Below are positions 6,981 to 15,441 of a stretch of DNA of 21,062 nt, piece after piece; within the stretch, counting starts at the first letter, position 1, and every line of letters starts with the position of its first letter. The stretch is from Thermoplasmata archaeon (GTDB lineage Archaea > Thermoplasmatota > Thermoplasmata > Thermoplasmatales > Thermoplasmataceae), in contig JAJZLW010000071.1 of NCBI GenBank assembly GCA_021850505.1, positions 1 through 21,062 of the forward strand, given 5' to 3'. The position numbers were made by a program, and so were the translations under genes. The notes below the pieces were generated by a model that searched no databases, had not been told where the DNA came from, and saw only the letters and a program-made list of their open reading frames with translations.

Positions 6981-7510
6981 ACTATACGATGGAACCTAAG
7001 AGAGCCTGGAAAGTAAGCCTGATCGGTCCAAAGGGGGTCGGTAAGAGTTCACTCATATCAAGGATCGTCTATGGCTCTGAGGGTTATGAATCTGATCCGA
7101 AGTCACTGAAGAAAAAGAGCGTGGCTTATGATAAGGACGGCATTAGGTTCTCGGCGGATATTTTCTTCCTGGAGCTTGACGGAGCTAACGGGACAGACAA
7201 GCTGCTTTCCGGTTCTAATGCAATTGTCGTTGTTTCCGATGTTACTAAACCTGACTCTTTATTTGAAGCTGATAACCTCCTGAAATATGTCCAGATGTAT
7301 AACGGCAAAGCTGCAATATTAATGGCTGCTACAAAACAGGATCTCAAATATGAAGCAAAATTCTGGGATTCAGATATAAAGAAGGTTGCTGATAAATACA
7401 GGGTCAGATATGTTCTTACAAGTTCTAGAAATTCGGCAGATTCAGCGAGATTCCTTGACATACTTCTGGCTGCCTTATCAGAAAAGTTTGCTGTCAAGGG
7501 TAGAAACTGA
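6977..7510 (+). CDS. Ras-like small GTPase with a divergent G3 motif
   Basis: This 177-aa protein has the order of a small GTPase. The P-loop is GPKGVGKS (residues 17-24). The specificity loop is TKQD (119-122), a conservative version of NKxD. TSS (148-150) sits at the SAK position, and the last helix ends near 170. The middle is divergent: where DxxG is expected it has LDGANG (67-72), so spacing or residues differ, and the switch I threonine is not clear. Guanine nucleotide binding is likely; normal hydrolysis is doubtful. It overlaps endA by one base (TGATG) and may follow a small open frame with an ATGA overlap. The start may instead be the ATG at 6989 (residue 5). Its role is unknown. Confidence 0.78.
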   Translation: MNYTMEPKRAWKVSLIGPKGVGKSSLISRIVYGSEGYESDPKSLKKKSVAYDKDGIRFSADIFFLELDGANGTDKLLSGSNAIVVVSDVTKPDSLFEADNLLKYVQMYNGKAAILMAATKQDLKYEAKFWDSDIKKVADKYRVRYVLTSSRNSADSARFLDILLAALSEKFAVKGRN

Positions 7511-8400
7511 TGCCTTACTTCAGGTTCTTTAAAGCCTCATTCCCTGTGGAAAGAAGCGCACCCGGTAGGACCTATAACAGGTACAGGATTGGAAAAATTG
7601 TCGACGGTGACCTTTATCTTGACAAATATGAGATTGCATATCTGGTACTGCAGGCAAAGTATCCCTTTGGTAACATGGAAACCAGTGTCAGGTTATCTCT
7701 GCTCAAGGAATTCTTAGACCAGGAAAATGATCTCGAGATTGCACTTGCATTTTCGCACCTCAAGGCAAAGGGTTATACAATGAAAGTCGAGCAGCCCATG
7801 CTGCATATCAGGAAAAAGAGTTCGAGGCAATGGGAATTCCTGGTCAGAGTGCAGAAGGAAGATGAATACCTTCAGCTGGATGCTAATGAATCTTTTGAGG
7901 CAATGATTTATTGTATTGTGGACGAGGAAGGAGACGTGTCATTCTACAATATTTCACCAGACAATCCAACAGGTTCTAACATCGTTGAGGAAACAGAGTA
8001 TCAACCGGTTAAGATAGGAAACTACCTGCTCCAGGACAACCTCAATGAAAGCACAAAGATCAAAAGGATTGGCTTTGATATATATCTTTCATCCAAGCAG
8101 TTTGATGATCTTGCACAAATACCGCAGGAACTTCTCATGCTCGTAAAGGATCTTAGATATCGCGGCATACTCGCCAGGACCGGCTTCAAATATGGGGCTA
8201 ACTTCCGTCTATATACCAGGAGCATTGAAGAACACGCTGATTACCTGCTTCTTTATGCAGATAATAAAAGATTGAAATGGTACGAAATATCACGGGCCGT
8301 AAGGGTTGCTTCCGCCGTCCACAAAAACCTGCTGATTGCCTATAACTGCGATGGAATCAGGTACCTGAAAATTAAGAGGCAGCCAAATGTTGAGAATTAG
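7510..8400 (+). CDS. endA: tRNA-splicing endonuclease, homodimeric (alpha2) type
   Basis: This enzyme cuts introns from precursor tRNA at the bulge-helix-bulge motif. At 296 aa it is about twice the length of the homotetrameric archaeal subunit, so it fits the alpha2 form with an inactive N-terminal repeat and an active C-terminal repeat. The catalytic triad is visible in the second half: Tyr235 in GANFRLY, His242 in EEHADYLL and Lys272 in VASAVHKNLLIAY. DLRYRGILARTGFKYG (about 214-229) is the typical stretch before the active site. The N-terminal half has the YEIAYL element of the inactive repeat but no triad. Translation is probably coupled to the GTPase through the one-base TGATG overlap. 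It shares four bases with the convergent rpsB end. Confidence 0.93.
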   Translation: MPYFRFFKASFPVERSAPGRTYNRYRIGKIVDGDLYLDKYEIAYLVLQAKYPFGNMETSVRLSLLKEFLDQENDLEIALAFSHLKAKGYTMKVEQPMLHIRKKSSRQWEFLVRVQKEDEYLQLDANESFEAMIYCIVDEEGDVSFYNISPDNPTGSNIVEETEYQPVKIGNYLLQDNLNESTKIKRIGFDIYLSSKQFDDLAQIPQELLMLVKDLRYRGILARTGFKYGANFRLYTRSIEEHADYLLLYADNKRLKWYEISRAVRVASAVHKNLLIAYNCDGIRYLKIKRQPNVEN

Positions 8401-9014
8401 ACAGGTGCCTCAAAGTCCTCTACTGGATTCTTGAATTCAGAATACTCCTTTATGACTCCACGGTTCTTCAATATCTCCCTTGCAAGCAACCAGTAAATTA
8501 CAGCGAGAGATCTGCGGCCCTTGTTGTTTGTCGGTATAACAAGATCAATGTAGTCTGTCTTGTTATTTGCGTCGCAGAGGGCAACAATCGGTATTCCTAC
8601 CCTTATTGCCTCCTTTATTGCCTGAATATCGGCGAGCGGGTCTGTGACCACGATAACCCTTGCTTCCGTATATGTATCGAGCTGGGGGTTTGTCAGCGTA
8701 CCGGGGACAAATCTTCCCACTATGGCCTTTACACCCGTTATTTCTGAGAATTTTGAGACAGGCCTGAATGCATACTGCCGCTGTGCTACAACCAGGACCT
8801 GTGAGGGTTCCAAACGGGACAGCATCTTGCCTGCAACGATAAGCTTGTGGTTTGTCTTGTTTATATCAAGTATGTACAAACCGTCATTCCTTATCTTGTA
8901 AATGTATTCCTGCATATCCCTTGACTTTACCTGTGTGCCGATGTGTATACCTGACTTCTGGTATTCATCATCCGGGATTAGCAGGGGTTCTGTCTGAATC
9001 TGATCATTAACCAA
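8397..9014 (-). CDS. rpsB: 30S ribosomal protein S2 (archaeal type), TTG start
   Basis: This small-subunit protein binds near the head-body junction of the 30S. At 205 aa it has archaeal length. Family features are SGIHIGTQVKSRDM (about 20-33), the FVPGTLTNPQ block (about 102-111), VVTDPLADIQAIKEA (about 121-135) and GIPIVALCDANN followed by IDLVIPTNNKGRRSLAVIYW. The start is TTG, supported by GAGGGGGG (9021-9028 on the reverse strand) six bases upstream; no better in-frame start exists. In many archaea rpsB sits in the L13-S9-RpoN-RpoK-enolase cluster. Here it stands alone, between endA and a radical SAM gene, with its own promoter. Confidence 0.95.
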   Translation of the reverse strand: MVNDQIQTEPLLIPDDEYQKSGIHIGTQVKSRDMQEYIYKIRNDGLYILDINKTNHKLIVAGKMLSRLEPSQVLVVAQRQYAFRPVSKFSEITGVKAIVGRFVPGTLTNPQLDTYTEARVIVVTDPLADIQAIKEAIRVGIPIVALCDANNKTDYIDLVIPTNNKGRRSLAVIYWLLAREILKNRGVIKEYSEFKNPVEDFEAPV

Positions 9015-9020
9015 TTTAAT

Positions 9021-9054
9021 CCCCCCTCAATTACCTTCGAATATATTTATTATT
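9021..9054 (-). promoter_or_regulatory. rpsB promoter and strong RBS
   Basis: On the minus strand, an A/T-rich ATAATAAATATAT block (about 9041-9054) acts as a TATA candidate and GAGGGGGG (9021-9028) as a strong Shine-Dalgarno site six bases before the TTG. The strong site probably compensates for the weak start codon. The predicted transcript start (about 9020-9025) lies very close to the site, so the exact start is uncertain. Confidence 0.5.
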
Positions 9055-9074
9055 TGCAGGGCGCTGAATAGTTT

Positions 9075-10676
9075 TCAATTAATTGTCTGATGATGGCTGC
9101 CGAAGACCTTCTTGCCTATGAAGTAGATGGATTTCATGGTGCCGAAAAGGCTTTCAAGCTGGATATTGCTGTATTCAATTGCCTTCTTCCCCTTTGTATC
9201 CCTGAGCTGTTCGAAGACATTATCAATACCAGAAAATATCCTGTCCATCATTATTCCAGTGAGGGTTCTGATAAGAGGATGCCCCATCCTGTAAGTTAAA
9301 TCCGGTACCATGAGCCTTATCACTTTCAGATCATGATTCCAGCACAACTGCAGTAGGTCCCAGTAATTACTCGGAAGTGCTTCTGCACTTGGGAATGCAT
9401 TTTTTCTGAGCCTGGATTTTGTAATGGGTATAACTGGAAGTGGAAACATAAAAGCCCTGTATCCACCATCGATCAGCCGGTTTGCGAGGGCAATCGTCGA
9501 ATTAACATCATCACTGGTCTCATCCGAGAAACCGATAGTCATGGTGAAACACGGCGAAATACCGGCATCATTCATGATTTCCGCCGAATCGCAGATGATC
9601 AGCCCCCAGTCTGACGGTGTCCATGGGAAGGCCTTTCCCCTCATGTATTTGTCTATTATCCTCTCGCTTCCACTTTCAAGGCCTACAACGGGTACCTCCC
9701 CCCTGTATTTGTCATATTCCGCAATTCCTGCAAGATCCATCACTGTTTCCGGGCTCTCTTTCACTGCGGGGCTGGAAATATGCGGGAAATAGATCTCCCT
9801 CGCACCTGCTTCCTTTACCTTCATGAAAAGCTCCACCACCCTTTCATGATTGGTTTTGAGCCTGCTGGAGCCATATAGCAGAATATCATCAGTGACAAGA
9901 TCAATAGACCGTAATCCCGCCTCCACATTTACTGAAACCTCCTTTATGATATCGTCCAGCCTGATAGATCTGAACATTTCAGGGGTAATCGAACAGAACT
10001 GGCAACCGCGTGGACATCCCCTAGTTACCTGGACTTCGCCATAACGGGAAGGTTTTATTATTGTTGGAATCTGGTCTATCGCTGGATCCTTTCCGTATAC
10101 CTTTTCTTTTGTTGGTTTTGAATGCAATATATCATGGATCATTGGTGGAAGGTCTATTTCAGCTTCACCACTGAAAATCACGTCTATCCAGTCGGGTCTT
10201 TTGAGATCAAGCTGCCAGATACCCGGTCCACCAGCAAAAACCTTGAAAGAATATTTCTTCTTTAGATCCTTTATTGTTTCTGACAGCTCGGTGAAGTACG
10301 TTGCAGTCCAGCTCTCACCTCCGCCAAACATCAGGGACAGTTTTGTGCTCACGGGGCTCAGACCATATGGATCATGCGCTGTTATCCCAACCACCCTTGT
10401 ACTGGAACCGACAACCTTTTTGAGATGTTCAGGAGGCGAAACTATAACGTCTGATATTCCAGACGCTGAAAGAATTGCTTCTACTTTCCTCAGTGCATAT
10501 GGCGCCAGGACTGCCTCACCATTTCCATAAGCACGCATTGGTGGATTGAAGAACTTATCCATAAACATCCTTGGTACCAGTCTTTTCGGCATGCAGGCAA
10601 TATAACCGAGGACATTTGCTCCAGAGTAATCTGAAAAACTCCCTCTGTCAGAAGTCAAAACAACGGAGTTATTCAT
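9075..10676 (-). CDS. B12-binding-type radical SAM protein of unknown function
   Basis: This is a radical SAM protein of the COG1032-like class, with an N-terminal cobalamin-binding-like Rossmann part and a central radical SAM barrel. Counted from the ATG at 10676, the cluster cysteines are C221, C225 and C228 in TRGCPRGCQFC. VFAGGPGIW (about 146-154) and DVIFSGEAEIDLP lie before it, as in B12-binding relatives. VVGLESGSERI lies after it. A 7-codon extension from a TTG at 10697 is possible, but the TATA box at 10697-10706 overlaps that codon and sits 25 bp before the ATG, so the ATG is preferred (533 aa). The C-terminal 130 residues match no domain I recognise. The substrate is unknown and the neighbours give no clue. 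Confidence 0.82.
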   Translation of the reverse strand: MNNSVVLTSDRGSFSDYSGANVLGYIACMPKRLVPRMFMDKFFNPPMRAYGNGEAVLAPYALRKVEAILSASGISDVIVSPPEHLKKVVGSSTRVVGITAHDPYGLSPVSTKLSLMFGGGESWTATYFTELSETIKDLKKKYSFKVFAGGPGIWQLDLKRPDWIDVIFSGEAEIDLPPMIHDILHSKPTKEKVYGKDPAIDQIPTIIKPSRYGEVQVTRGCPRGCQFCSITPEMFRSIRLDDIIKEVSVNVEAGLRSIDLVTDDILLYGSSRLKTNHERVVELFMKVKEAGAREIYFPHISSPAVKESPETVMDLAGIAEYDKYRGEVPVVGLESGSERIIDKYMRGKAFPWTPSDWGLIICDSAEIMNDAGISPCFTMTIGFSDETSDDVNSTIALANRLIDGGYRAFMFPLPVIPITKSRLRKNAFPSAEALPSNYWDLLQLCWNHDLKVIRLMVPDLTYRMGHPLIRTLTGIMMDRIFSGIDNVFEQLRDTKGKKAIEYSNIQLESLFGTMKSIYFIGKKVFGSHHQTIN

Positions 10677-10696
10677 GATTGCATAATAATTAGACA

Positions 10697-10706
10697 AATT
10701 TATAAT
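10697..10706 (-). promoter_or_regulatory. TATA box of the radical SAM gene
   Basis: ATTATAAATT on the minus strand is centred about 26 bp before the ATG at 10676. It predicts a leaderless transcript and excludes the upstream in-frame TTG, which lies within the box. Confidence 0.55.
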
Positions 10707-10762
10707 TTAAGAATTGAGTATTTAGGCAGTGGAGAACCTGATTTCCTGGACTTTTTAAGTAA

Positions 10763-11695
10763 CTACTCCCACTCAATAGTTGCAGGCGGTTTGTTTGTGA
10801 TATCATAAACAACCCTGTTAACAGACTTTATCCTGTTTGTGATCTTTACTGATAGTTCTTCCAGAAATTGCCAGTCTGGCCTTGAAAAAGTTCCACTCAT
10901 TGCATCGTTAGTTTCAAACATTCTTATCGCAATTGTATCCCCGTACGTTCTGCTGTCACCATGAACCCCGGTTGTTTTCTCCGAGAGCAGAACAGCGAAG
11001 TACTGCCATGGCCTGTTGTTTATGAAATATCCTTCCACTTCATCCTCGACAATCTTTGTAGCCTCCTTAAGAACCGCGATGCGATCTCTTGTCACTTCTC
11101 CCATTAACCTTACTGAAAGGCCTGGTCCAGGAAAAGGTTGCTTGTTTGATTCAAGTCCAAGATTCCTGGCGACTTCCCTCACCTCATCCTTGTAAAGGTC
11201 CCGCAGAGGCTCGATCAATTTTAGATTCATCCGCTCAGGAAGGCCGCCAACGTTGTGATGTGATTTGATAACATCCCGAACACCGCCCCCGCTTTCTATC
11301 CAGTCTGGTGCAATTGTTCCCTGGAGGAGCGTTTTCGCTTCTATTTCTGTAGCAAACCGCTCAAAAACATCTATGAATGTCTTCCCTATTATTTTCCTCT
11401 TCTTTTCTGGATCTGTCACACCTTTCAGATTGGCAAAAAACTGATCAGATGCATCTATAATTCTGTAGTTTAGGTTAAATTTTTTAAATATCGACTCAGT
11501 CTTCTCTTTTTCTCCAATTCTTATAAATCCAGTATCCACAAATACCGCAGTTGATCTGGACCCCACAGCCCTGTTCGCAACGATAGCAACTATTGTGCTG
11601 TCAAGCCCACCAGAGCATGCAACTATCGCGTTCCCAACGATCTGATCTTTTATCAGCTGCATGGAATCACTTAAGAAATTATCGACATCAAACAC
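10763..11695 (-). CDS. guaAB: GMP synthase subunit B (ATP pyrophosphatase and dimerisation domains)
   Basis: This is the synthetase subunit of archaeal two-subunit GMP synthase. It adenylates XMP and aminates it with ammonia supplied by a separate glutaminase subunit. The ATP-pyrophosphatase loop SGGLDST is at residues 28-34 from the GTG start. Further signatures are VFVDTGF, the [15 protein letters not shown] segment, [23 protein letters not shown] and the C-terminal ending PPATIEWE of GMP synthases. The frame is open to a TTG at 11737 (324 aa). I prefer the GTG at 11695 because the protein then starts MFDVDNF and is 310 aa, like its archaeal relatives. Neither start has a clear ribosome binding site. 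It is the last gene of the ileS run. The glutaminase subunit is not in the window. Confidence 0.93.
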   Translation of the reverse strand: MFDVDNFLSDSMQLIKDQIVGNAIVACSGGLDSTIVAIVANRAVGSRSTAVFVDTGFIRIGEKEKTESIFKKFNLNYRIIDASDQFFANLKGVTDPEKKRKIIGKTFIDVFERFATEIEAKTLLQGTIAPDWIESGGGVRDVIKSHHNVGGLPERMNLKLIEPLRDLYKDEVREVARNLGLESNKQPFPGPGLSVRLMGEVTRDRIAVLKEATKIVEDEVEGYFINNRPWQYFAVLLSEKTTGVHGDSRTYGDTIAIRMFETNDAMSGTFSRPDWQFLEELSVKITNRIKSVNRVVYDITNKPPATIEWE

Positions 11696-11753
11696 AGATG
11701 AGGATCGCAAGGTGATTAATGTAGGTTGTTTTGTCAATTTTAATGCTTAAAAA

Positions 11754-12209
11754 TCATGAGATGGACCAGCTTGCTATCGTCCCGCCACTTGAAACCTTCA
11801 CAAGGGCTATATAGGATAAAGGAGGGCCGATTATCACGATATGGCTGTCGAACGAAAGCGAAGAATCGCCCGGCGTCTCGGTATAAAGAGAAACATGGTA
11901 TAATGTTGCATTGTTGGTGAACAGATCAGGCTGTACTCGCGTGAAACCTGATACGACTATGAGACCGCTGTTTCCATTAAGCTCAAGTTCCAGGTTATAT
12001 ACGGATACATTAGAGGTAAGCGCCGTAAATGTCACATAATATTCAGTAAAATAGCCGGAGCCTGAGATTTCCACATCTATTATTCCCTGCTGTGTCGGGG
12101 CAGTGTGGATATAATATAGAGAACCTGCGAACATTGCAACTAGTATAAGCACTATTATTGCGATTCTTTTTTGGGACTTTTTTGAAATATTCAAATTTAT
12201 TCGTTTCAA
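11754..12209 (-). CDS. membrane-anchored hypothetical protein with a beta-rich outer domain
   Basis: I do not recognise this 151-aa protein. It has a basic N terminus (MKRINLNISKKSQKR) and one hydrophobic segment at about 16-36, then a region rich in Ser, Thr, Val, Gly and Tyr with alternating hydrophobic residues. This suggests an N-in signal anchor and a beta-sandwich domain outside the cell. Several Asn-x-Ser/Thr sites (for example NVS and NAT) could be glycosylated. The start is a TTG preceded by AGGA about 7 bases upstream, and lies 13 bp after the ileS stop. guaAB follows within 16-58 bp depending on its start. The setting between two housekeeping enzymes suggests shared transcription rather than shared function. 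Confidence 0.7.
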   Translation of the reverse strand: MKRINLNISKKSQKRIAIIVLILVAMFAGSLYYIHTAPTQQGIIDVEISGSGYFTEYYVTFTALTSNVSVYNLELELNGNSGLIVVSGFTRVQPDLFTNNATLYHVSLYTETPGDSSLSFDSHIVIIGPPLSYIALVKVSSGGTIASWSIS

Positions 12210-12222
12210 TTGAATCCTGCTT

Positions 12223-15200
12223 TCATATCTCTTCAGACCTGGAAATATTAACGGTTATTCTTGTTCCATCAAGTTCCCATACCTTGCCATGATTTTGCCT
12301 GAACTGTATACATTCTGCCAGTGTTTCAGATTTGATAAAATCCATCATCTCACCTATCTCATTCTCAGTGTTTTTGTCTGCTCCTATCTCAACCATGATC
12401 CTGTCATCATAATCGAGTTTCATGTCCTTTCTCATTACCTGGATCCTCCTGATTATTTCTCTTGCGAGGCCCTCTCTTGATAATGATGGATCTATCTTTA
12501 CGTTTAAGAACAATGTTGCACCTATTACGTTATCCCTGTCCATGGAATAACCTTCCTCCGGAGAGGTATCTATGATAAAATCATCCGGCCCGAGTGAAAA
12601 ACCTGCAATATTTGTCTGCTTATCCTTCCTTATGGTTTCATACAATTGATCTGAATCTGCTTCGTTTGTCATGCGCTCCACAACGGAAAGCTTGTCCTTA
12701 AGGACAGGAGCGACCTTCTGGTAATTGAGCCTTATCCTGCGCCTGACAGGAGCATTCTCCTCGTTTATGAAAACTATCTCCTTGCAGTTTATTTCAGGCT
12801 TTATTATATTCAATATTTCATCACTCATTTTATTGCCTCCCGAAATGAGGAGTTCACTGAGAGGCTGCCTTCCTTTTATATTCGCTTTCTGGCGCATCCG
12901 CCTTACTGTCTCTACAACCGAGAGGGCTTTGGCAAGATCGGATTCAAGTTCCTCATCTATCCTAGAAGGATCATACGACGGATAACCCTCTAGATGCACG
13001 CTTTTTCTCCCAGTCAGTGCCATGAATATATATTCTGATGCAAACGGGGCGAGCGGAGCTAGCAGCTTGCTTGTCATCTCAATTGTGTGGTATAAAACGG
13101 AATAAGCGGCCTCCTTCTCATCACTCATCGTTTCCGACCAGAATTTTCTTCTGGAGAATCTTAGATAATTATTGGAGATCTGGTCTATAAGATCCATTAT
13201 GCTTTTCAGTGCCTCATGAGGTTGGTATGCTTCCATGTAATTACTGCATGCCCTGATGGTGGAATGGAGCCTTGACAGTATCCATTTATCCAGTATATCG
13301 GAGGTCTCCACCCTTCCTGAGAAATTATAATGGTCCAGGTTCGCGTTTGATGAAAAGAAGCTGTAAACATTTATCAATGTAAGAAGAGTCTTCCTGGATA
13401 TCTCTGATATCAGGCGGACATCATAATTCCTCGTTTTCCATGGAACTCCATACATGAAAAACAGCCTCAGTGAGTCTGGACTTAGATCGATCAAAGCTTC
13501 CTTCGCAAGGACAGAATTTCCCTCGCTTTTGCTCATTTTTCTACCCTTCGCATCAAGGACGAATTCTATTGTCAACACATTGGAAAATGCGTTCTTTCCA
13601 AACAAAAGAGTAGATATGACATGCATGGTGTAGTACCAGCCCCTTGTCTGGTCGATGGCTTCTGTTATGAAGTCAACGGGTATCTTCAGGTTAGCACCGT
13701 CCGCAGGATAATTGAACGCGGCATAAGGCGCACTTCCCGAGTCAAACCACGTATCTATGACGTATGGTTCACGGTGCATAATCTCTCCACATGATCTGCA
13801 TTTGAAAACAACTCCGTCAACGAACGGCCTGTGCATATCCTTTAGCATTACGCCGGAAAGATTGAAAAGTTCTTCTGTGTTGCCGACAGCCTCATGGTGT
13901 CCTTTCTTACATGTCCATATTGGCAGTGGAGTTCCCCAGTACCGGTTTCTGGAGAGAGACCAGTCTTTTGCTTCCTCGAGGAAATTGCCAAATCTGCCGT
14001 TCTTAAGGTAATCAGGATACCACGATATGAGCTGATTTGTTTCCAGTATCTCCTTCCTCTTACTTGACACACCAATGAACCAGGAGTCAAGTGCATAGTA
14101 GATCAGGGGTGAATGACATCGGTAACAGAAGGGATATGTATGCTTGATTTTCTGAGTTCTGAAAAGTACCCCCTCTTTTTTAAGGTAGTCGATTATGTGA
14201 GGGTTTGCATCCATCACGCCCATTCCGAACCATGGAAGTTTCTGATCCTCATATTTTCCCTCGGTGTTAACGGGGTTAACAACCTTCGTTTTCATCCTCT
14301 TTCCTATCTCGTAGTCGTCCGCGCCGAATGCCGGTGAAATGTGGACCACCCCGGTTCCATCCTCAAGAGTCACAAAGCTGTCGGTCACAACCTGCAGATC
14401 CGACTTGCCCAAGCTCAGGAAAGGCATCAGCTGCCTGTACCTCATGCCCTTCATTTCCTTTCCACTGATTTTTTTAGTGATCTTTGCCCTGTCGCCGAAT
14501 ATCTTTGAAACCAGTTCATTTGCGACATAATATTTCTCGCCTTCATATTCAACGATCGCATATTCGAATTCGGGATTGACGGCCAAAAACTGGTTTGACG
14601 GCAAAGTCCAGGGTGTGGTTGTCCAGGCCAGTATGTAGGTGTTTTCAGAATCAAGCAGGCTGAATTTTACATAAACTGATGTATCTGTAACATCATCATA
14701 CCCGAGAGCTACCTCATGCGAGCTCAGTGGAGTGCCGCATCTCGGGCAGTACGGCACTATCTTATAGTCCTTGAATAGAAGGTTCTTTGTGTACAGCTCC
14801 TTCAGCGCCCACCAGACAGATTCCATATATTCCTTTGTTAGTGTGATGTAGTCCCTGTTATGGTCGATCCAGAAACCAAGGAGGTCATCTACCTCCTTCC
14901 ATTCGTCTATGTAACGAAAAACGCTCTCCCTGCAATATTTATTGAAATTCTCAACGCCGAATTTCTCTATCTCTTTCTTCGAATTGATGGAGAAATGTTT
15001 TTCTGCCTCCACCTCAACAGGTAGGCCGTGGCAATCCCACCCGCCAAACCTGCCCTCTATTCTATGGCCTGTCATGTATTTGTATCTTAGAACAACATCC
15101 TTTACTGTGCGGGTCATAGCGTGGCCAAGATGGGGTCGGCCATTTGCAGTTGGTGGGCCTTCCAGGAACCTGAATCTTTTTCCAGTTTTTCGCCCTTTGA

Positions 15201-15294
15201 TCGATATTTCCTGGGTTCCGGAAATTTTCCAGTATTCACGTATTTCATCAGATATATCTTTAAGGGAACGACTTGAATCTATTTGCTTGAACAT
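12223..15294 (-). CDS. ileS: isoleucyl-tRNA synthetase
   Basis: This class I synthetase charges tRNA-Ile. At 1023 aa it is full length. The ATP site is HLGH (55-58) within PPTANGRPHLGHAMTR and KMSKS (586-590). The CP1 editing domain shows TTTPWTLPSN (about 225-234) and GTGVVHISPAFGADD (about 313-327), which includes the conserved Asp region that clears mischarged valine. Zinc-type cysteine pairs are C183/C186, C390/C393 and C499/C502. WFDSGSAPYA and DQTRGWYY mark the Ile/Val/Leu subgroup, and the LDAKGRKMSKS context with the eukaryote-like length places it in the archaeal/eukaryotic IleRS type. The C-terminal tRNA-binding region is intact. It heads the ileS-hypothetical-guaAB run. Confidence 0.97.
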   Translation of the reverse strand: MFKQIDSSRSLKDISDEIREYWKISGTQEISIKGRKTGKRFRFLEGPPTANGRPHLGHAMTRTVKDVVLRYKYMTGHRIEGRFGGWDCHGLPVEVEAEKHFSINSKKEIEKFGVENFNKYCRESVFRYIDEWKEVDDLLGFWIDHNRDYITLTKEYMESVWWALKELYTKNLLFKDYKIVPYCPRCGTPLSSHEVALGYDDVTDTSVYVKFSLLDSENTYILAWTTTPWTLPSNQFLAVNPEFEYAIVEYEGEKYYVANELVSKIFGDRAKITKKISGKEMKGMRYRQLMPFLSLGKSDLQVVTDSFVTLEDGTGVVHISPAFGADDYEIGKRMKTKVVNPVNTEGKYEDQKLPWFGMGVMDANPHIIDYLKKEGVLFRTQKIKHTYPFCYRCHSPLIYYALDSWFIGVSSKRKEILETNQLISWYPDYLKNGRFGNFLEEAKDWSLSRNRYWGTPLPIWTCKKGHHEAVGNTEELFNLSGVMLKDMHRPFVDGVVFKCRSCGEIMHREPYVIDTWFDSGSAPYAAFNYPADGANLKIPVDFITEAIDQTRGWYYTMHVISTLLFGKNAFSNVLTIEFVLDAKGRKMSKSEGNSVLAKEALIDLSPDSLRLFFMYGVPWKTRNYDVRLISEISRKTLLTLINVYSFFSSNANLDHYNFSGRVETSDILDKWILSRLHSTIRACSNYMEAYQPHEALKSIMDLIDQISNNYLRFSRRKFWSETMSDEKEAAYSVLYHTIEMTSKLLAPLAPFASEYIFMALTGRKSVHLEGYPSYDPSRIDEELESDLAKALSVVETVRRMRQKANIKGRQPLSELLISGGNKMSDEILNIIKPEINCKEIVFINEENAPVRRRIRLNYQKVAPVLKDKLSVVERMTNEADSDQLYETIRKDKQTNIAGFSLGPDDFIIDTSPEEGYSMDRDNVIGATLFLNVKIDPSLSREGLAREIIRRIQVMRKDMKLDYDDRIMVEIGADKNTENEIGEMMDFIKSETLAECIQFRQNHGKVWELDGTRITVNISRSEEI

Positions 15295-15319
15295 TTCACT
15301 GTGCCATCCGGGGAACGAG

Positions 15320-15343
15320 TCATTTAATCCTTCAATATAATTA
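15320..15343 (-). promoter_or_regulatory. ileS promoter region
   Basis: Two minus-strand candidates lie here: AATTATATTG (15334-15343), predicting a leader of about 19 bases, and TTAAATGA (15320-15327), predicting a nearly leaderless mRNA. No strong ribosome binding site precedes the ATG at 15294. Confidence 0.35.
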
Positions 15344-15407
15344 TTTTAGTCGTTAAGGGAAAAATTCCAGACATATGACCTGTTTTGTCGAATTATCGTG
15401 AGGTCAA

Positions 15408-15417
15408 GTTTATAAAC
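15408..15417 (+). promoter_or_regulatory. TATA box of the membrane-protein pair
   Basis: GTTTATAAAC is a perfect 10-bp palindrome centred about 29 bp before the ATG at 15442. It predicts a start site 1-3 bases before that ATG. It lies downstream of the in-frame TTG at 15385, so that TTG would not be on the mRNA. Confidence 0.55.
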
Positions 15418-15441
15418 ATTGTTAATTTCCCCTTATATTCC

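Noticed and set aside
7126..7497. 123-codon minus-strand frame
   Set aside because: Antisense to the GTPase gene, whose P-loop and TKQD motifs establish the coding strand.
9424..9792. 122-codon plus-strand frame
   Set aside because: Antisense to the radical SAM gene downstream of its cysteine motif; no domain seen.
14942..15340. 132-codon plus-strand frame
   Set aside because: Antisense to the N terminus of ileS, including its HLGH region; the composition is that of a shadow frame.
15385..15441. Longer start (TTG at 15385) for membrane protein A
   Set aside because: The TATA box at 15408-15417 lies within the extension and predicts a start just before the ATG at 15442.
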